From Virgibacillus necropolis (lineage in GTDB: Bacteria > Bacillota > Bacilli > Bacillales > Amphibacillaceae): a DNA stretch of 64,000 nt. The number at the start of each line of letters is the position of its first letter. Within the stretch, counting starts at the first letter, position 1. The stretch lies in assembly GCF_002224365.1 (NCBI RefSeq), contig NZ_CP022437.1:1612001-1676000 (forward strand), read 5' to 3'. A model generated the notes under the pieces. It was not told the origin of the DNA, did not search any database, and was given only the letters and a program-made list of their open reading frames with translations. This document shows positions 51,074 through 59,678 of the stretch, in pieces. The translations under genes and the position numbers were made by a program.

Positions 51074-52813
51074 ATGAGTCATACGGAAGATTTAACACGT
51101 TATACTGCAAACTTTGTAGATGAATTGGTAAGAAGCGGTCTTACTGAAGTAGTCATTTCACCGGGATCAAGGTCAACCCCGCTGGCTATGACCATTGTAG
51201 AGCATCCTGGTATGAAACAATGGGTCATCATTGATGAGCGTTCAGCCGCATTTTTTGCATTGGGAATGGCCAAACAACTAAACCGACCAGTAGCAATTGT
51301 TTGCACATCTGGGACAGCCGCCGCAAATTATTTTCCAGCAATAGTAGAGGCTTATTATAGCCGAGTGCCATTAGTTGTATTAACAGCTGATCGCCCACAT
51401 GAATTGCGAGATGTTGGAGCGCCACAGTCGATTGATCAGCTAAAGATGTATGGAGATTATGTAAAATGGTTTCACGAGATGGGATTGCCTGATGCTGATC
51501 CTAAGATGTTAAATTACGCAAGGAGTAAGGCATCCCGAGCAATTCATGTTGCAAACGAAGGAAATGCAGGCCCCGTACATGTAAATATACCGTTCAGAGA
51601 GCCGTTAATTCCTGATTTCACGTTAGAAAATGTGTGGGGGAATAAAGATAGCTCCATGCATTTTCCAACAATTGATGGAAAAAAGCGTGTAGATCATACA
51701 CAGTTATCTTATTTGCTTGAAAAATTTGCTAATAAAAAGCGCGGACTTATCGTTTGTGGGCCGCAAACGAATAGAGATTTTGCGGAATCTGTTTCAGAAC
51801 TAGCTTCTAAATGGCAAATACCAGTATTAGCCGATCCTTTATCACAAGTAAGAGCAGGACAACATCATAAGGATTTGGTTATCGAAGGGTATGATGCTTT
51901 TTTACGAAATGAAACTGTCCGCAAAAAAATGAAACCAGATTTCATTATTCGCTTTGGGGCCATGCCAGTTTCAAAACCGTATCTTTTTTACGTAAAAGAT
52001 CACAAGGACGTTGAGCAATATATTGTGGAAGAACATAGTGGATATCGTGAGCCAGCAGGTAACCGGACCGAATTTATTTTTTCTGATTCACAGGGTCTAT
52101 GTGAGGATCTTTTGGCGATGGACAAGGAAATGCTGTTTGATAAGGAATGGCTTGAAGACTGGCAACGAATGAATCAGACAGCGAAGAAATATTTAATTAA
52201 TCCTACGCATACGGAGACAGTTACAGAGGGAGAAGCGGTAAAATGCTTAATGGAAGTTATTCCAGATGAAAGTTTTTTATACGTTGGAAATAGTATGGCA
52301 GTTCGCGATCTAGATACATTTTTTATGACAACACCAAAACAATTAGATGTACTAGCAAATCGTGGCGCGAACGGAATTGATGGAATGGTTTCGAGTGGTC
52401 TTGGTGCCGCAGCTAATGGTCAGCCAACGACATTACTTTTAGGTGACCTATCCTTTTTCCATGATATGAACGGTTTACTTGCTGCTAAGCATTACAAGAT
52501 TAATTTAACGATTGTATTAATTAATAATGATGGTGGCGGGATTTTTTCATTCCTACCCCAACAACAGCAAAAAGATCAGTTTGAGTTATTATTTGGAACT
52601 GCACACGGCATTGACTTTTCACATGCAATTGAAATGTACGGAGGGAAACATCAAATTGTAACGAGTGAAAAGGATTTAGAAGACGTATTGTTTGCGAGTT
52701 ACAAGCATGAGGGCTTATCTGTCGTAGAAGTGAAAACAGATCGAACAAGTAATATGGAATGGCACCGGGTGCAATGGAAACAAATTGAAACGGAGCTTTC
52801 AAATGGCGAGTGA
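51074..52813 (+). CDS. menD: SEPHCHC synthase MenD
   Basis: This 579-residue thiamine-diphosphate enzyme joins isochorismate and 2-oxoglutarate to give SEPHCHC. Marks are VVISPGSRSTPLAM, ERSAAFFALGMAKQ, CTSGTAAANYFPA, VLTADRPHELR and the ThDP motif LLLGDLSFFHDMNGLL...INNDGGGIFSFLP. It has the usual length and overlaps menH by 11 bp. Confidence 0.95.
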   Translation: MSHTEDLTRYTANFVDELVRSGLTEVVISPGSRSTPLAMTIVEHPGMKQWVIIDERSAAFFALGMAKQLNRPVAIVCTSGTAAANYFPAIVEAYYSRVPLVVLTADRPHELRDVGAPQSIDQLKMYGDYVKWFHEMGLPDADPKMLNYARSKASRAIHVANEGNAGPVHVNIPFREPLIPDFTLENVWGNKDSSMHFPTIDGKKRVDHTQLSYLLEKFANKKRGLIVCGPQTNRDFAESVSELASKWQIPVLADPLSQVRAGQHHKDLVIEGYDAFLRNETVRKKMKPDFIIRFGAMPVSKPYLFYVKDHKDVEQYIVEEHSGYREPAGNRTEFIFSDSQGLCEDLLAMDKEMLFDKEWLEDWQRMNQTAKKYLINPTHTETVTEGEAVKCLMEVIPDESFLYVGNSMAVRDLDTFFMTTPKQLDVLANRGANGIDGMVSSGLGAAANGQPTTLLLGDLSFFHDMNGLLAAKHYKINLTIVLINNDGGGIFSFLPQQQQKDQFELLFGTAHGIDFSHAIEMYGGKHQIVTSEKDLEDVLFASYKHEGLSVVEVKTDRTSNMEWHRVQWKQIETELSNGE

Positions 52814-53624
52814 AGGTAAAAGGTTTATAAACACTGATTCATCTGATTATTGGTGTGAAGTAAGCGGTCAAGGCGATCCAATACTGCTACTACATGGATT
52901 TACCGGAAATACTGCCACCTGGTCTAAGCTTGTTTCATTGTTAGAAAGAAACCATCAAGTTATTACCATCGATTTACCCGGACATGGGAAAACGAGAGTT
53001 GATTCACCAAAAACGATGATGGATTGTTGTCAGGATATAAAGTTAATTATCGAGCAGCTTGGTTACGAAAAGGTTAATCTACTTGGCTATTCCATGGGCG
53101 GGAGAACCGCATTGTCATTTGCGGTCACGTATCCTGAACTCGTCCGATCTCTTGTATTAGAAAGTGCTTCACCGGGACTTGAGCAGGAGGAGGATCGGAT
53201 AGCTAGAATAAAAAACGATCAAAAACTGGCGGAACGAATTAGGACAGGGGGCCTTGAGTCCTTTGTTGACTTTTGGGGAAGTCTTCCACTTTTTGAATCG
53301 CAAAAGAAGCTACCAGATTTGATACAACAATCTATTCGTGAAGAACGGTTATCCCAGCATGAAGAAGGTTTGGTCATGTCTTTAACGTATATGGGAAACG
53401 GAGTGCAGCCATCTTGGTGGGATAATCTTAATTCCTTAACTATACCTGTTTTACTACTAGTTGGGGAATGGGATTTGAAATTTATTAATTTGAACGAAGC
53501 CATGCAGAATCGACTTCCAATCAGTAATTTAGTGATTGTAGAAAAAGCAGGCCATGCAATTCATGTGGAACAATCCGATTTTTTTGGTAAGATAGTAAGT
53601 GAGTTTATTTTAGACAAAAACTAA
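52803..53624 (+). CDS. menH: SHCHC synthase MenH
   Basis: This 273-residue alpha/beta hydrolase removes pyruvate from SEPHCHC to give SHCHC. The oxyanion region is [12 protein letters not shown], the nucleophile Ser is in [12 protein letters not shown], the Asp in VGEWDLKF and the His in [13 protein letters not shown] 52803 lies inside the end of menD with GGAG upstream; an in-frame ATG at 52785 lacks a site. menB follows after 26 bp. Confidence 0.92.
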   Translation: MASEGKRFINTDSSDYWCEVSGQGDPILLLHGFTGNTATWSKLVSLLERNHQVITIDLPGHGKTRVDSPKTMMDCCQDIKLIIEQLGYEKVNLLGYSMGGRTALSFAVTYPELVRSLVLESASPGLEQEEDRIARIKNDQKLAERIRTGGLESFVDFWGSLPLFESQKKLPDLIQQSIREERLSQHEEGLVMSLTYMGNGVQPSWWDNLNSLTIPVLLLVGEWDLKFINLNEAMQNRLPISNLVIVEKAGHAIHVEQSDFFGKIVSEFILDKN

Positions 53625-53650
53625 CAAAGTACATAGAAGGAGGAAAAACC

Positions 53651-54469
53651 ATGAGTGTTCAATGGGAAGAAGTAAAAAACTATAAAGAAATTATTTATGA
53701 AAAATATGACGGTGTGGCCAAAGTAACAATGAATCGTCCTGAAAAGCATAATGCTTTTACGCCACTTACAGTAAACGAAATGTATGATGCTTTTGCAGAT
53801 GCGCGAGATGATTCATCAATTGGTGTAATTATTTTAGCGGGTGCTGGCGACAAGGCATTTTGTTCTGGTGGAGATCAATCTGTACGAGGACATGGTGGAT
53901 ATGTTGGGGAAGACCAAGTACCTCGTTTAAATGTATTGGATTTACAGCGTTTAATTCGTGTTATTCCAAAGCCAGTCATTGCGATGGTTTCTGGCTATGC
54001 AATTGGAGGAGGACATGTCCTACACCTAGTTTGTGACTTAACAATCGCTGCCGATAACGCTGTCTTTGGACAAACTGGGCCTAAAGTTGGAAGCTTTGAT
54101 GCAGGGTATGGAGCAGGACTTTTAGCGCGTACAGTTGGTCAAAAGAAAGCAAAAGAAATTTGGTACTTATGTCGTCAATACAGTGCAGACGAAGCATTGG
54201 ATATGGGACTGATCAATACAGTCGTTCCTTTAGAAGAACTAGAGACAGAAACAATGCAGTGGTGCACAGAAATTCTAGAAAAATCACCTACAGCATTACG
54301 TTTCCTAAAAGCATCATTTACTGCAGATACTGATGGATTAGCAGGTTTGCAGCAAATGGGTGGCGACGCAACACTTCTTTATTACACGACAGATGAGGCA
54401 AAAGAAGGTCGCGATGCATTTAAGGAAAAAAGAAAACCAGATTTTAAACAATTTCCACGTTTCCCGTGA
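53651..54469 (+). CDS. menB: DHNA-CoA synthase MenB
   Basis: This 272-residue crotonase-fold enzyme closes the second ring, turning O-succinylbenzoyl-CoA into DHNA-CoA. Marks are [18 protein letters not shown], the oxyanion-hole segments [10 protein letters not shown] and [12 protein letters not shown], and [13 protein letters not shown] with the catalytic Asp. It has a strong AGGAGG site. A repeat region and terminator separate it from menE. Confidence 0.95.
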   Translation: MSVQWEEVKNYKEIIYEKYDGVAKVTMNRPEKHNAFTPLTVNEMYDAFADARDDSSIGVIILAGAGDKAFCSGGDQSVRGHGGYVGEDQVPRLNVLDLQRLIRVIPKPVIAMVSGYAIGGGHVLHLVCDLTIAADNAVFGQTGPKVGSFDAGYGAGLLARTVGQKKAKEIWYLCRQYSADEALDMGLINTVVPLEELETETMQWCTEILEKSPTALRFLKASFTADTDGLAGLQQMGGDATLLYYTTDEAKEGRDAFKEKRKPDFKQFPRFP

Positions 54470-54510
54470 TCAATTAGAGAAGCGAAGACGGCTGTTCAGT
54501 GACGTTGGCC

Positions 54511-54594
54511 AAAGTTGATCGATAGTATAATAAAGTAAATCGAAAACACGTTAAAGTGGATCGTCAGCATCAAAAAGTTGATCCAAACATGGTT
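54511..54594. repeat. Four contiguous 21-bp repeats between menB and menE
   Basis: Four units start with AAAGT and are exactly 21 bp apart: AAAGTTGATCGATAGTATAA, AAAGTAAATCGAAAACACGT, AAAGTGGATCGTCAGCATCA and AAAGTTGATCCAAACATGGT (each given without its last base). The first ten positions are conserved (AAAGTNGATC) and the rest differ. The spacing and the AAA-N3-(G/A)(A/G)TC core resemble the arrays around the NERD gene. Confidence 0.8.
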
Positions 54595-54619
54595 CAATAT
54601 CATGTTTAAAGTTAAATTT

Positions 54620-54649
54620 AACCTTTGCTTCACAGAAGCAAAGGTTTTT
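54620..54649 (+). terminator. Terminator between menB and menE
   Basis: AACCTTTGCTTC pairs with GAAGCAAAGGTT around ACA, followed by TTTT. It would end or reduce readthrough from menB into menE. Confidence 0.82.
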
Positions 54650-54679
54650 CACTAAAGTTATAAATGGAGGAACATCATC

Positions 54680-56134
54680 ATGAGTGAAATTATTCCACAT
54701 TGGTTAACTAAACAGGCAAGTCTTTCCCCAAATGATACCGCCCTGGAATTAGAAGATGGATCCTGTCTTACATTTAATGACTTAATGCAAAAAAGCCAAT
54801 CTTTTGCAAAAAAATTGGCAAGTCAAGGTGTAGATAAAGGCACGAAGGTAGGTTTATTTTCAAACAATTGTACTGAAATGGTAATTGCCATCCACGCATT
54901 AAGCTACCTTGGAGCGGTAGGAGTCTTCTTTAATATCCGTTTAACAGAAAAAGAGCTCAGCTTTCAAATAAAAGACGCTGATGTCTCATCTATTTTAGCG
55001 GCAGATGGCTTGGCAAATCAGATAAATAATATGAATTTTAGTTTGCAAATTCTTTCTTTTGCAGACGTCTGTAAACTCAAAGAAGTGAACGTTCCACTGG
55101 CAACAGAAATAGCTTTAGACGATGCCTTTACCATCATGTATACTTCTGGTACTACAGGAAACCCAAAGGGCGTAGTTCATACATACGGAAACCATTGGTG
55201 GAGTGCAACAGGATCAGCGCTTAATATTGGCATTCATTCGAATGACAAATGGTTAGCAGTGTTACCGTTATTTCATATTGGAGGACTTTCACTCCTATTA
55301 AAAAGTGTAATTTATGGTATGCCCATTTACTTATTGGAAAAATTTGATGAGCAAAAAGTTCACCATGCCATTATGAATTGTCAAGTTACTATTGCCTCTG
55401 TAGTAACCGTAATGCTACATCGTCTTATTGATTTACTAGGTGAAGAGGATTATCCTAAATCATTTCGTTGTATGCTTTTAGGTGGTGGGCCTGCTCCGAA
55501 AGGATTACTAGAAAAATCAAAAGATAAAAGAGTTCCTGTCTTTCAATCATATGGAATGACAGAAACATCGTCTCAAATTGTCACGCTTAGTCCAAAGGAT
55601 GCGCTTCGCAAACTTGGTTCAGCTGGAAAATCACTTTTTCCGGCACAGTTAAAAATAATTGATGCAAACGACGAGGGGATAGGAGAAATTGTTGTAAAGG
55701 GACCAATGGTTACAAAAGGTTATTATAAAAATAAGCAAGCTACTGCAAAGTCTATCCAAGAAGGATGGTTATCGACTGGTGATTTAGGAAAATTAGATGA
55801 AGAGGGATTTCTTTACGTTGTTGACAGGCGTAAAGATTTAATAATATCTGGTGGTGAAAATATTTATCCTTCAGAAATTGAAAGTGTCCTTTCAAGTATG
55901 GTTGGAGTGAAAGAAGTCGGCGTTACTGGATTAGAAGATTTGAAATGGGGAGAAGTACCAATCGCGTTTATCGTTTTAGATGACGCATCCGTAACTGAGG
56001 TAGAGGTTCTGCAGTATGCATCCAAAAATTTAGCGAAATATAAAGTGCCGAAAAAGATTAATTTTGAAGCTGAATTACCAAGAAATGCATCAAATAAGCT
56101 GTTAAGAAATAAATTACGTGAGTTAATGCAGTAA
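54680..56134 (+). CDS. menE: O-succinylbenzoate-CoA ligase MenE
   Basis: This 484-residue adenylate-forming ligase activates O-succinylbenzoate with CoA and ATP. Marks are the P-loop TIMYTSGTTGNPKGVVHT, QSYGMTETSSQ, GWLSTGDLGKLDEEGFLYVVDR and the C-terminal catalytic Lys in PRNASNKLLRNKLRE. It has its own GGAGG site after the terminator, so its expression may be separate from menFDHB. No menC (O-succinylbenzoate synthase) follows it, unlike B. subtilis. Confidence 0.94.
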   Translation: MSEIIPHWLTKQASLSPNDTALELEDGSCLTFNDLMQKSQSFAKKLASQGVDKGTKVGLFSNNCTEMVIAIHALSYLGAVGVFFNIRLTEKELSFQIKDADVSSILAADGLANQINNMNFSLQILSFADVCKLKEVNVPLATEIALDDAFTIMYTSGTTGNPKGVVHTYGNHWWSATGSALNIGIHSNDKWLAVLPLFHIGGLSLLLKSVIYGMPIYLLEKFDEQKVHHAIMNCQVTIASVVTVMLHRLIDLLGEEDYPKSFRCMLLGGGPAPKGLLEKSKDKRVPVFQSYGMTETSSQIVTLSPKDALRKLGSAGKSLFPAQLKIIDANDEGIGEIVVKGPMVTKGYYKNKQATAKSIQEGWLSTGDLGKLDEEGFLYVVDRRKDLIISGGENIYPSEIESVLSSMVGVKEVGVTGLEDLKWGEVPIAFIVLDDASVTEVEVLQYASKNLAKYKVPKKINFEAELPRNASNKLLRNKLRELMQ

Positions 56135-56242
56135 TTTATTACATATAATGGTAAATGGCAGTTAATAAATACCCCTTGGATGGGAGTTCTCTTTGAGATG
56201 TAAAATTAATTGATGAAAAAATTTTTAAAGGTATGGACAAGT

Positions 56243-56270
56243 AAAAAGGACCCTTATGGACTAAGGGTTC
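56243..56270 (-). terminator. Terminator of speG
   Basis: On the minus strand GAACCCTTA pairs with TAAGGGTC around GTCCA, followed by TTTTT. Confidence 0.78.
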
Positions 56271-56300
56271 AATGGGTTCTGATAGTCAAACGGATTACTC

Positions 56301-56822
56301 TTACTTAGACCGATTTTCTAGATAATTTTGTTGGAAAATACACATTCTTATAGCGTTATGATAGCTACCGTTAACAAAAAATTCGTCCTTCAGTTCACCT
56401 TCGAATGAAAAACCAACTTTTTCATAAACATGAATCGCTTTTTCGTTTTTCTTATCAACTACTAAATAAAGTTTATGCAAATTTAATACAGCAAAAGCGT
56501 AGTCCATTGCTAAATAAGTTGCAACTACAGCATAACCATTGCCCTGAAATTTTGGGTCAACGATAATTTGAAATTCTGCTCTACGATGAATATGGTCAAT
56601 CTCCACCAGCTCAACCACTCCAAGTTTCTGAGTGTCCTTTTCCAGTATAAAACGGCGCTCACCTTGATCATGTATATGCTTATCATATAAGTCTTGTAAC
56701 TCCATATAAGCTTCATAAGGTTCTTCAAACCAATAAGACATGATGTCCGCATCATTGTTAAGTTCATGAACAAACTCCAAATCTTCCCGTTCTAATGGAC
56801 GCAACCTAGGATTTTTACTCAT
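56301..56822 (-). CDS. speG: Spermidine N-acetyltransferase SpeG
   Basis: This 173-residue GNAT enzyme is a clear SpeG. Near-identical family blocks include [72 protein letters not shown] and [13 protein letters not shown]. SpeG acetylates spermidine or spermine with acetyl-CoA and relieves polyamine toxicity. The close similarity to the enterobacterial type is notable for a Bacillaceae genome. It is followed by its own terminator and lies 94 bp downstream of the guanidine exporter pair. Confidence 0.93.
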   Translation of the reverse strand: MSKNPRLRPLEREDLEFVHELNNDADIMSYWFEEPYEAYMELQDLYDKHIHDQGERRFILEKDTQKLGVVELVEIDHIHRRAEFQIIVDPKFQGNGYAVVATYLAMDYAFAVLNLHKLYLVVDKKNEKAIHVYEKVGFSFEGELKDEFFVNGSYHNAIRMCIFQQNYLENRSK

Positions 56823-56916
56823 TTTCTCAAACCTCCAATTATTAATAACTATCTACAATTTCATTAGTAAGAATAGAGCAAGGAACAATTCTGCAATCTC
56901 TATTCCTTAACCTCAC

Positions 56917-57231
56917 CTAGGATACGAGCTTCAATCCAATTGCTGAACCTAGAACCATTGCAATAAAAACAACTCTTTTCCAGTCTTTTGATTCCCCGTA
57001 TAAAAGCATTCCTAATACTGCTCCTCCTGACGCACCAATTCCAGTCCATATTGCATAGGCAGTTCCCATAGGTAGTGTTTTCATCGCAAAAGCAAGAAAT
57101 AGAAAACTTGCTCCAAATCCAGAGAATAACAGAACTAAGGATTGCCAATTATGATCCTTATGCAATTTATTTATCATTGCAACACCAAACATCTCAAATA
57201 ACCCTGCCAAAATTAAAGAAACCCATGCCAT
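56917..57231 (-). CDS. ykkD: SMR exporter subunit, YkkD-like
   Basis: This 104-residue protein has four membrane segments and belongs to the small multidrug resistance family. The conserved membrane Glu is in AGLFEMFGVAMIN and the signature is PMGTAYAIWTGIGASGG. It pairs with the upstream subunit; their ends overlap by one base (TAATG), a sign of translational coupling. Under the guanidine-I riboswitch, this pair is expected to export guanidinium in exchange for protons. Confidence 0.9.
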   Translation of the reverse strand: MAWVSLILAGLFEMFGVAMINKLHKDHNWQSLVLLFSGFGASFLFLAFAMKTLPMGTAYAIWTGIGASGGAVLGMLLYGESKDWKRVVFIAMVLGSAIGLKLVS

Positions 57232-57572
57232 TATGAATCAGCCCCTTCCTCAACTTTGTCTTTTGTAACTAATTTCAAACCAATTACACCCACTAATAAA
57301 AGTGAGATCAAAATTATTTTGCCTATTTTAAATGGTTCTCCAAAGAAGATAATTTCGGAAAAGACGGTTCCTGCTGTACCCATTCCTACAAAAACTGCAT
57401 AAACAGTTCCCACGGGGATTTTTCGTCCAGCCACTATCATTAAATAGAAACTGATAATGATAGAAATAACAGTTCCAGTCCAGGCCCAAAAGTCATCTGC
57501 GTGTTTTAAGCCAATAACCCAAAATACTTCAAAAAAAGCAGCTACAAACACTTTAATCCAGGTTGTATTCAT
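57231..57572 (-). CDS. ykkC: SMR exporter subunit, YkkC-like
   Basis: This 113-residue four-span SMR protein is the first gene of the pair. The conserved Glu is in [18 protein letters not shown] and the signature is [18 protein letters not shown]. The [11 protein letters not shown] segment fits the guanidinium-exporter subgroup (Gdx/YkkC) more than multidrug EmrE. It is preceded by the guanidine-I riboswitch and has a GGAGGT site (complement of ACCTCC at 57580-57585). Confidence 0.9.
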   Translation of the reverse strand: MNTTWIKVFVAAFFEVFWVIGLKHADDFWAWTGTVISIIISFYLMIVAGRKIPVGTVYAVFVGMGTAGTVFSEIIFFGEPFKIGKIILISLLLVGVIGLKLVTKDKVEEGADS

Positions 57573-57609
57573 TTACTAACACCTCCAATTTTATTCTTAC
57601 CAAAAAAAC

Positions 57610-57735
57610 AAAAAAAGCCTGCAAGATAACTGATTAACAGTTTCTCCCAGGCTTTTATCCTTCCGTGACACAGCAAGCTGTGAGTTTTCTCTCGGACCAG
57701 ACCAACAAACTTGTTGCGGAACCCTAGAAAACTTT
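57610..57735 (-). promoter_or_regulatory. Guanidine-I riboswitch (ykkC class) with terminator
   Basis: Read on the minus strand the ykkC blocks are clear: CTAGGGTTCCGCAAC, TGGTCTGGTCCGAGAG, a P2-type hairpin ACAGCTTGCTGT, GTCACGGAAGGATAAAAGCC and TGGGAG. The distal part folds into a terminator (AAGCCTG...CAGGCTT then TTTTT). Guanidinium binding prevents termination in this class and switches the exporter on. Confidence 0.93.
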
Positions 57736-57893
57736 TAACTTATTCAATTACTTTAAATTATACGTACATCTGAAACTTATTCAAGTATAAAGGTATCGGT
57801 AGTCGGTATTTATTTGTTGTATCTTACTGGTTTTAAGGTCGAATCAACTCAACTAGTAAAATTAAATAAATGTTACTGCTAAAAGTGGATAAC

Positions 57894-57927
57894 AAAGCCG
57901 TAACACTTAACAAAGTGATACGGCTTT
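57894..57927. terminator. Isolated hairpin between the guanidine locus and yjcZ
   Basis: AAAGCCGTAACACTT pairs with AAGTGATACGGCTTT around AACA. It may end transcripts from yjcZ on the minus strand. The rest of the 360-bp gap (57736-58093) shows no gene. Confidence 0.6.
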
Positions 57928-58093
57928 CTGATTTTTACTTTATGAGGTGAAATTGAAATTATTTGAAACCCTTGTTAGATCAGCTTCTTTGCTGCTTTTT
58001 ACTAACTGTAATTTGTAAAAAAGTATACATTAAAAGTGGATTAAAATGGATATCCGAAAGCTGAGTGTCTATACATTAACTTCTTTTAAAAAA

Positions 58094-58234
58094 TTAATAA
58101 TGCTTTTTGTCATCAAATTTGTTATCGAATTTGTTATCGAACATTCCCGCGCCAACAATGATAAGCAAGATAAACAATACAACGATTAATGCAAAGCCTT
58201 TACCGCCATTATAATCATCATAACCATAGCCCAT
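58094..58234 (-). CDS. YjcZ family sporulation peptide
   Basis: This 46-residue peptide starts MGYGYDDYNGGKGFALIVVL, has one membrane segment rich in Ile, Leu and Val, and ends with a twice-repeated FDNKFDN-like tail. It matches the YjcZ family of small sporulation-associated membrane peptides found in many copies in Bacillus genomes. ATG 58234 has an AGGGGG site (complement of CCCCCT at 58242-58247). It is too short for routine gene calls. Confidence 0.85.
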   Translation of the reverse strand: MGYGYDDYNGGKGFALIVVLFILLIIVGAGMFDNKFDNKFDDKKHY

Positions 58235-58443
58235 GTCTATTCCCCCTCGTATAATTATTTCTTACACAATATAATATGTAAAATTGATAAGCGTGTTTGG
58301 ACTGTTGTTTAGGATATTCATAAGAAAGCAATGTCATATCATCAAGTTAATATTCTAATGAAGAAATATATTTCAAATATTGAAAGTCAGGAACATTACC
58401 CAGGCTAGGTGAATATCCTAACCAGGTAAAGGAGGGGTTTTCC

Positions 58444-58806
58444 GTGAATAAGAATAATGTACATGGAATGCAATATGAAAACCAGTCGAATAATGCTTAC
58501 CATGACGGCTCTATCAAAGACCTATGTAAAAAGTATATGCAACACCATATTATAGGGCAAATGGGAGACGGGTCTCAGGTTGAAGGTATTATTACAGATG
58601 TTAACGAGGATTATGTAGAAATGCTAGTTCCTGAAGAATATGGAGAACAAGAAAACAGGCAGTTTGGCTATGGCTATGACGACTATGACGATTATGATGA
58701 TTACAATGGGTATGGTGGCTATAGAAGAAGGTATCGTCGCTATCATCGACGACGTTTCCCATATTATTTTTTTAGAAGATTATTCCGCTACCCATATTAC
58801 TACTAG
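58444..58806 (+). CDS. Tyr/Arg-rich protein with LSm-like core, probable spore coat protein
   Basis: This 120-residue protein has a core CKKYMQHHIIGQMGDGSQVEGIITDVNEDYVEMLVPE that looks like a small beta-barrel (LSm-like). An acidic Tyr/Gly stretch (YGYDDYDDYDDYNGYGGY) and a Arg/Tyr-rich end (RRRYRRYHRRRFPYYFFRR) follow. The composition resembles small Bacillus spore coat proteins that crosslink through tyrosine. GTG 58444 or the Met context at the same position follows AAAGGAGGGG. I cannot name the family. Confidence 0.65.
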   Translation: MNKNNVHGMQYENQSNNAYHDGSIKDLCKKYMQHHIIGQMGDGSQVEGIITDVNEDYVEMLVPEEYGEQENRQFGYGYDDYDDYDDYNGYGGYRRRYRRYHRRRFPYYFFRRLFRYPYYY

Positions 58807-58892
58807 GTTAATTATTAATTAAACAACTTTATAGATTTTGTATCATAGGATACCTGAATTCAATGGAATTTAGGTATTTTTTATGTGGATAA

Positions 58893-59063
58893 TCAAAAGT
58901 TGATTTCGATAGTGATATCGATGTAGATAATGACAATGAAAATGACTCCAGAAACAGAAATCGTAATGTCAATGTTGCAAGAGTATCTAACATTGGAAAT
59001 TTTTATGTAGATATTGATGTTGATGCAGATGCTAACTGCGATTCCGAAGTAGATGAATTTTAA
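58893..59063 (+). pseudogene. Fragment of an Asp/Asn/Val-rich protein
   Basis: A 56-codon open segment encodes SKVDFDSDIDVDNDNENDS and later FYVDIDVDADANCDSEVDEF. It ends at TAA 59061-59063, but no start codon lies in frame and a TAA precedes it. It looks like the C-terminal end of a spore-surface protein with alternating Asp and Val. A palindrome (AGAGTGGGGTAA...ACCCCACTCT) lies just downstream at 59070-59094. Confidence 0.5.
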
Positions 59064-59128
59064 TAGTGAGAGTGGGGTAATTCTACCCCACTCTAATAAT
59101 ATCTTAGGCGTAAAGCGAGGTTATATTT

Positions 59129-59434
59129 ATGGAGAGATTAAATAACAATCTATATTCGTTTGAAAATAAGGGGAAATCATTACCAAATAATATAAAGTCA
59201 AATGAATCTTCTATTAAATACAGTGGAAATTCTGATGTTGATGTTAGCGTTCTAGTTGATACAACACCTATGGCCTATGCAATGCTATGTTCACTATTAG
59301 CTACGAAACAACTTTCAAATCAAGAGTTTGAAACTGCTGTACGAAAACTAGAAGAGTTAACCAAAAATAATAGAACTAATAATACTAATAGAGAAAAGGA
59401 CGAGATTTCTAAAGTGGAACATAAGAAAAGATAG
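59129..59434 (+). CDS. Small hypothetical protein in the spore-surface-like cluster
   Basis: This 101-residue hydrophilic protein has a variable Asn/Lys/Ser-rich start, a conserved-looking centre DVDVSVLVDTTPMAYAMLCS and a short helical stretch (NQEFETAVRKLEELTKN). The ends are low-complexity. I do not recognise it. The upstream GCGAGG is a modest ribosome site. The SDVDVSVLVD motif echoes the Asp/Val-rich fragment upstream, so the two may be related or share a process. Confidence 0.6.
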   Translation: MERLNNNLYSFENKGKSLPNNIKSNESSIKYSGNSDVDVSVLVDTTPMAYAMLCSLLATKQLSNQEFETAVRKLEELTKNNRTNNTNREKDEISKVEHKKR

Positions 59435-59525
59435 TGGCAAAGGGTTTAATCACCTACCCTCTCTTTTTTTGTTTATCTAGAATGTATTAAGTTGAGCACT
59501 ATAATATTGAATGGGAGGCATTTAG

Positions 59526-59678
59526 TTGAAGGCACGCGGATTTTTATTGAATAAAATGATCGATTTCATCTCCCCAAAAATCATTAGAGGTTATAGTGCA
59601 GAAGAAATAAGGATTTTAACAGCATTCCGAAAAGAAATCTCCCTCTTCAAGCGTGTGAAGGGCTTGGCCCAAGGGTAA
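59526..59678 (+). pseudogene. Short gene probably truncated by the second TnpB element
   Basis: A TTG start behind GGGAGG opens KARGFLLNKMIDFISPKIIRG, then YSAEEIRILTAFRKE. At about 59638 the frame enters the left-end hairpin of the TnpB element and stops at 59676-59678. The first 37 codons read like a real small protein, but I do not recognise it. Confidence 0.45.
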
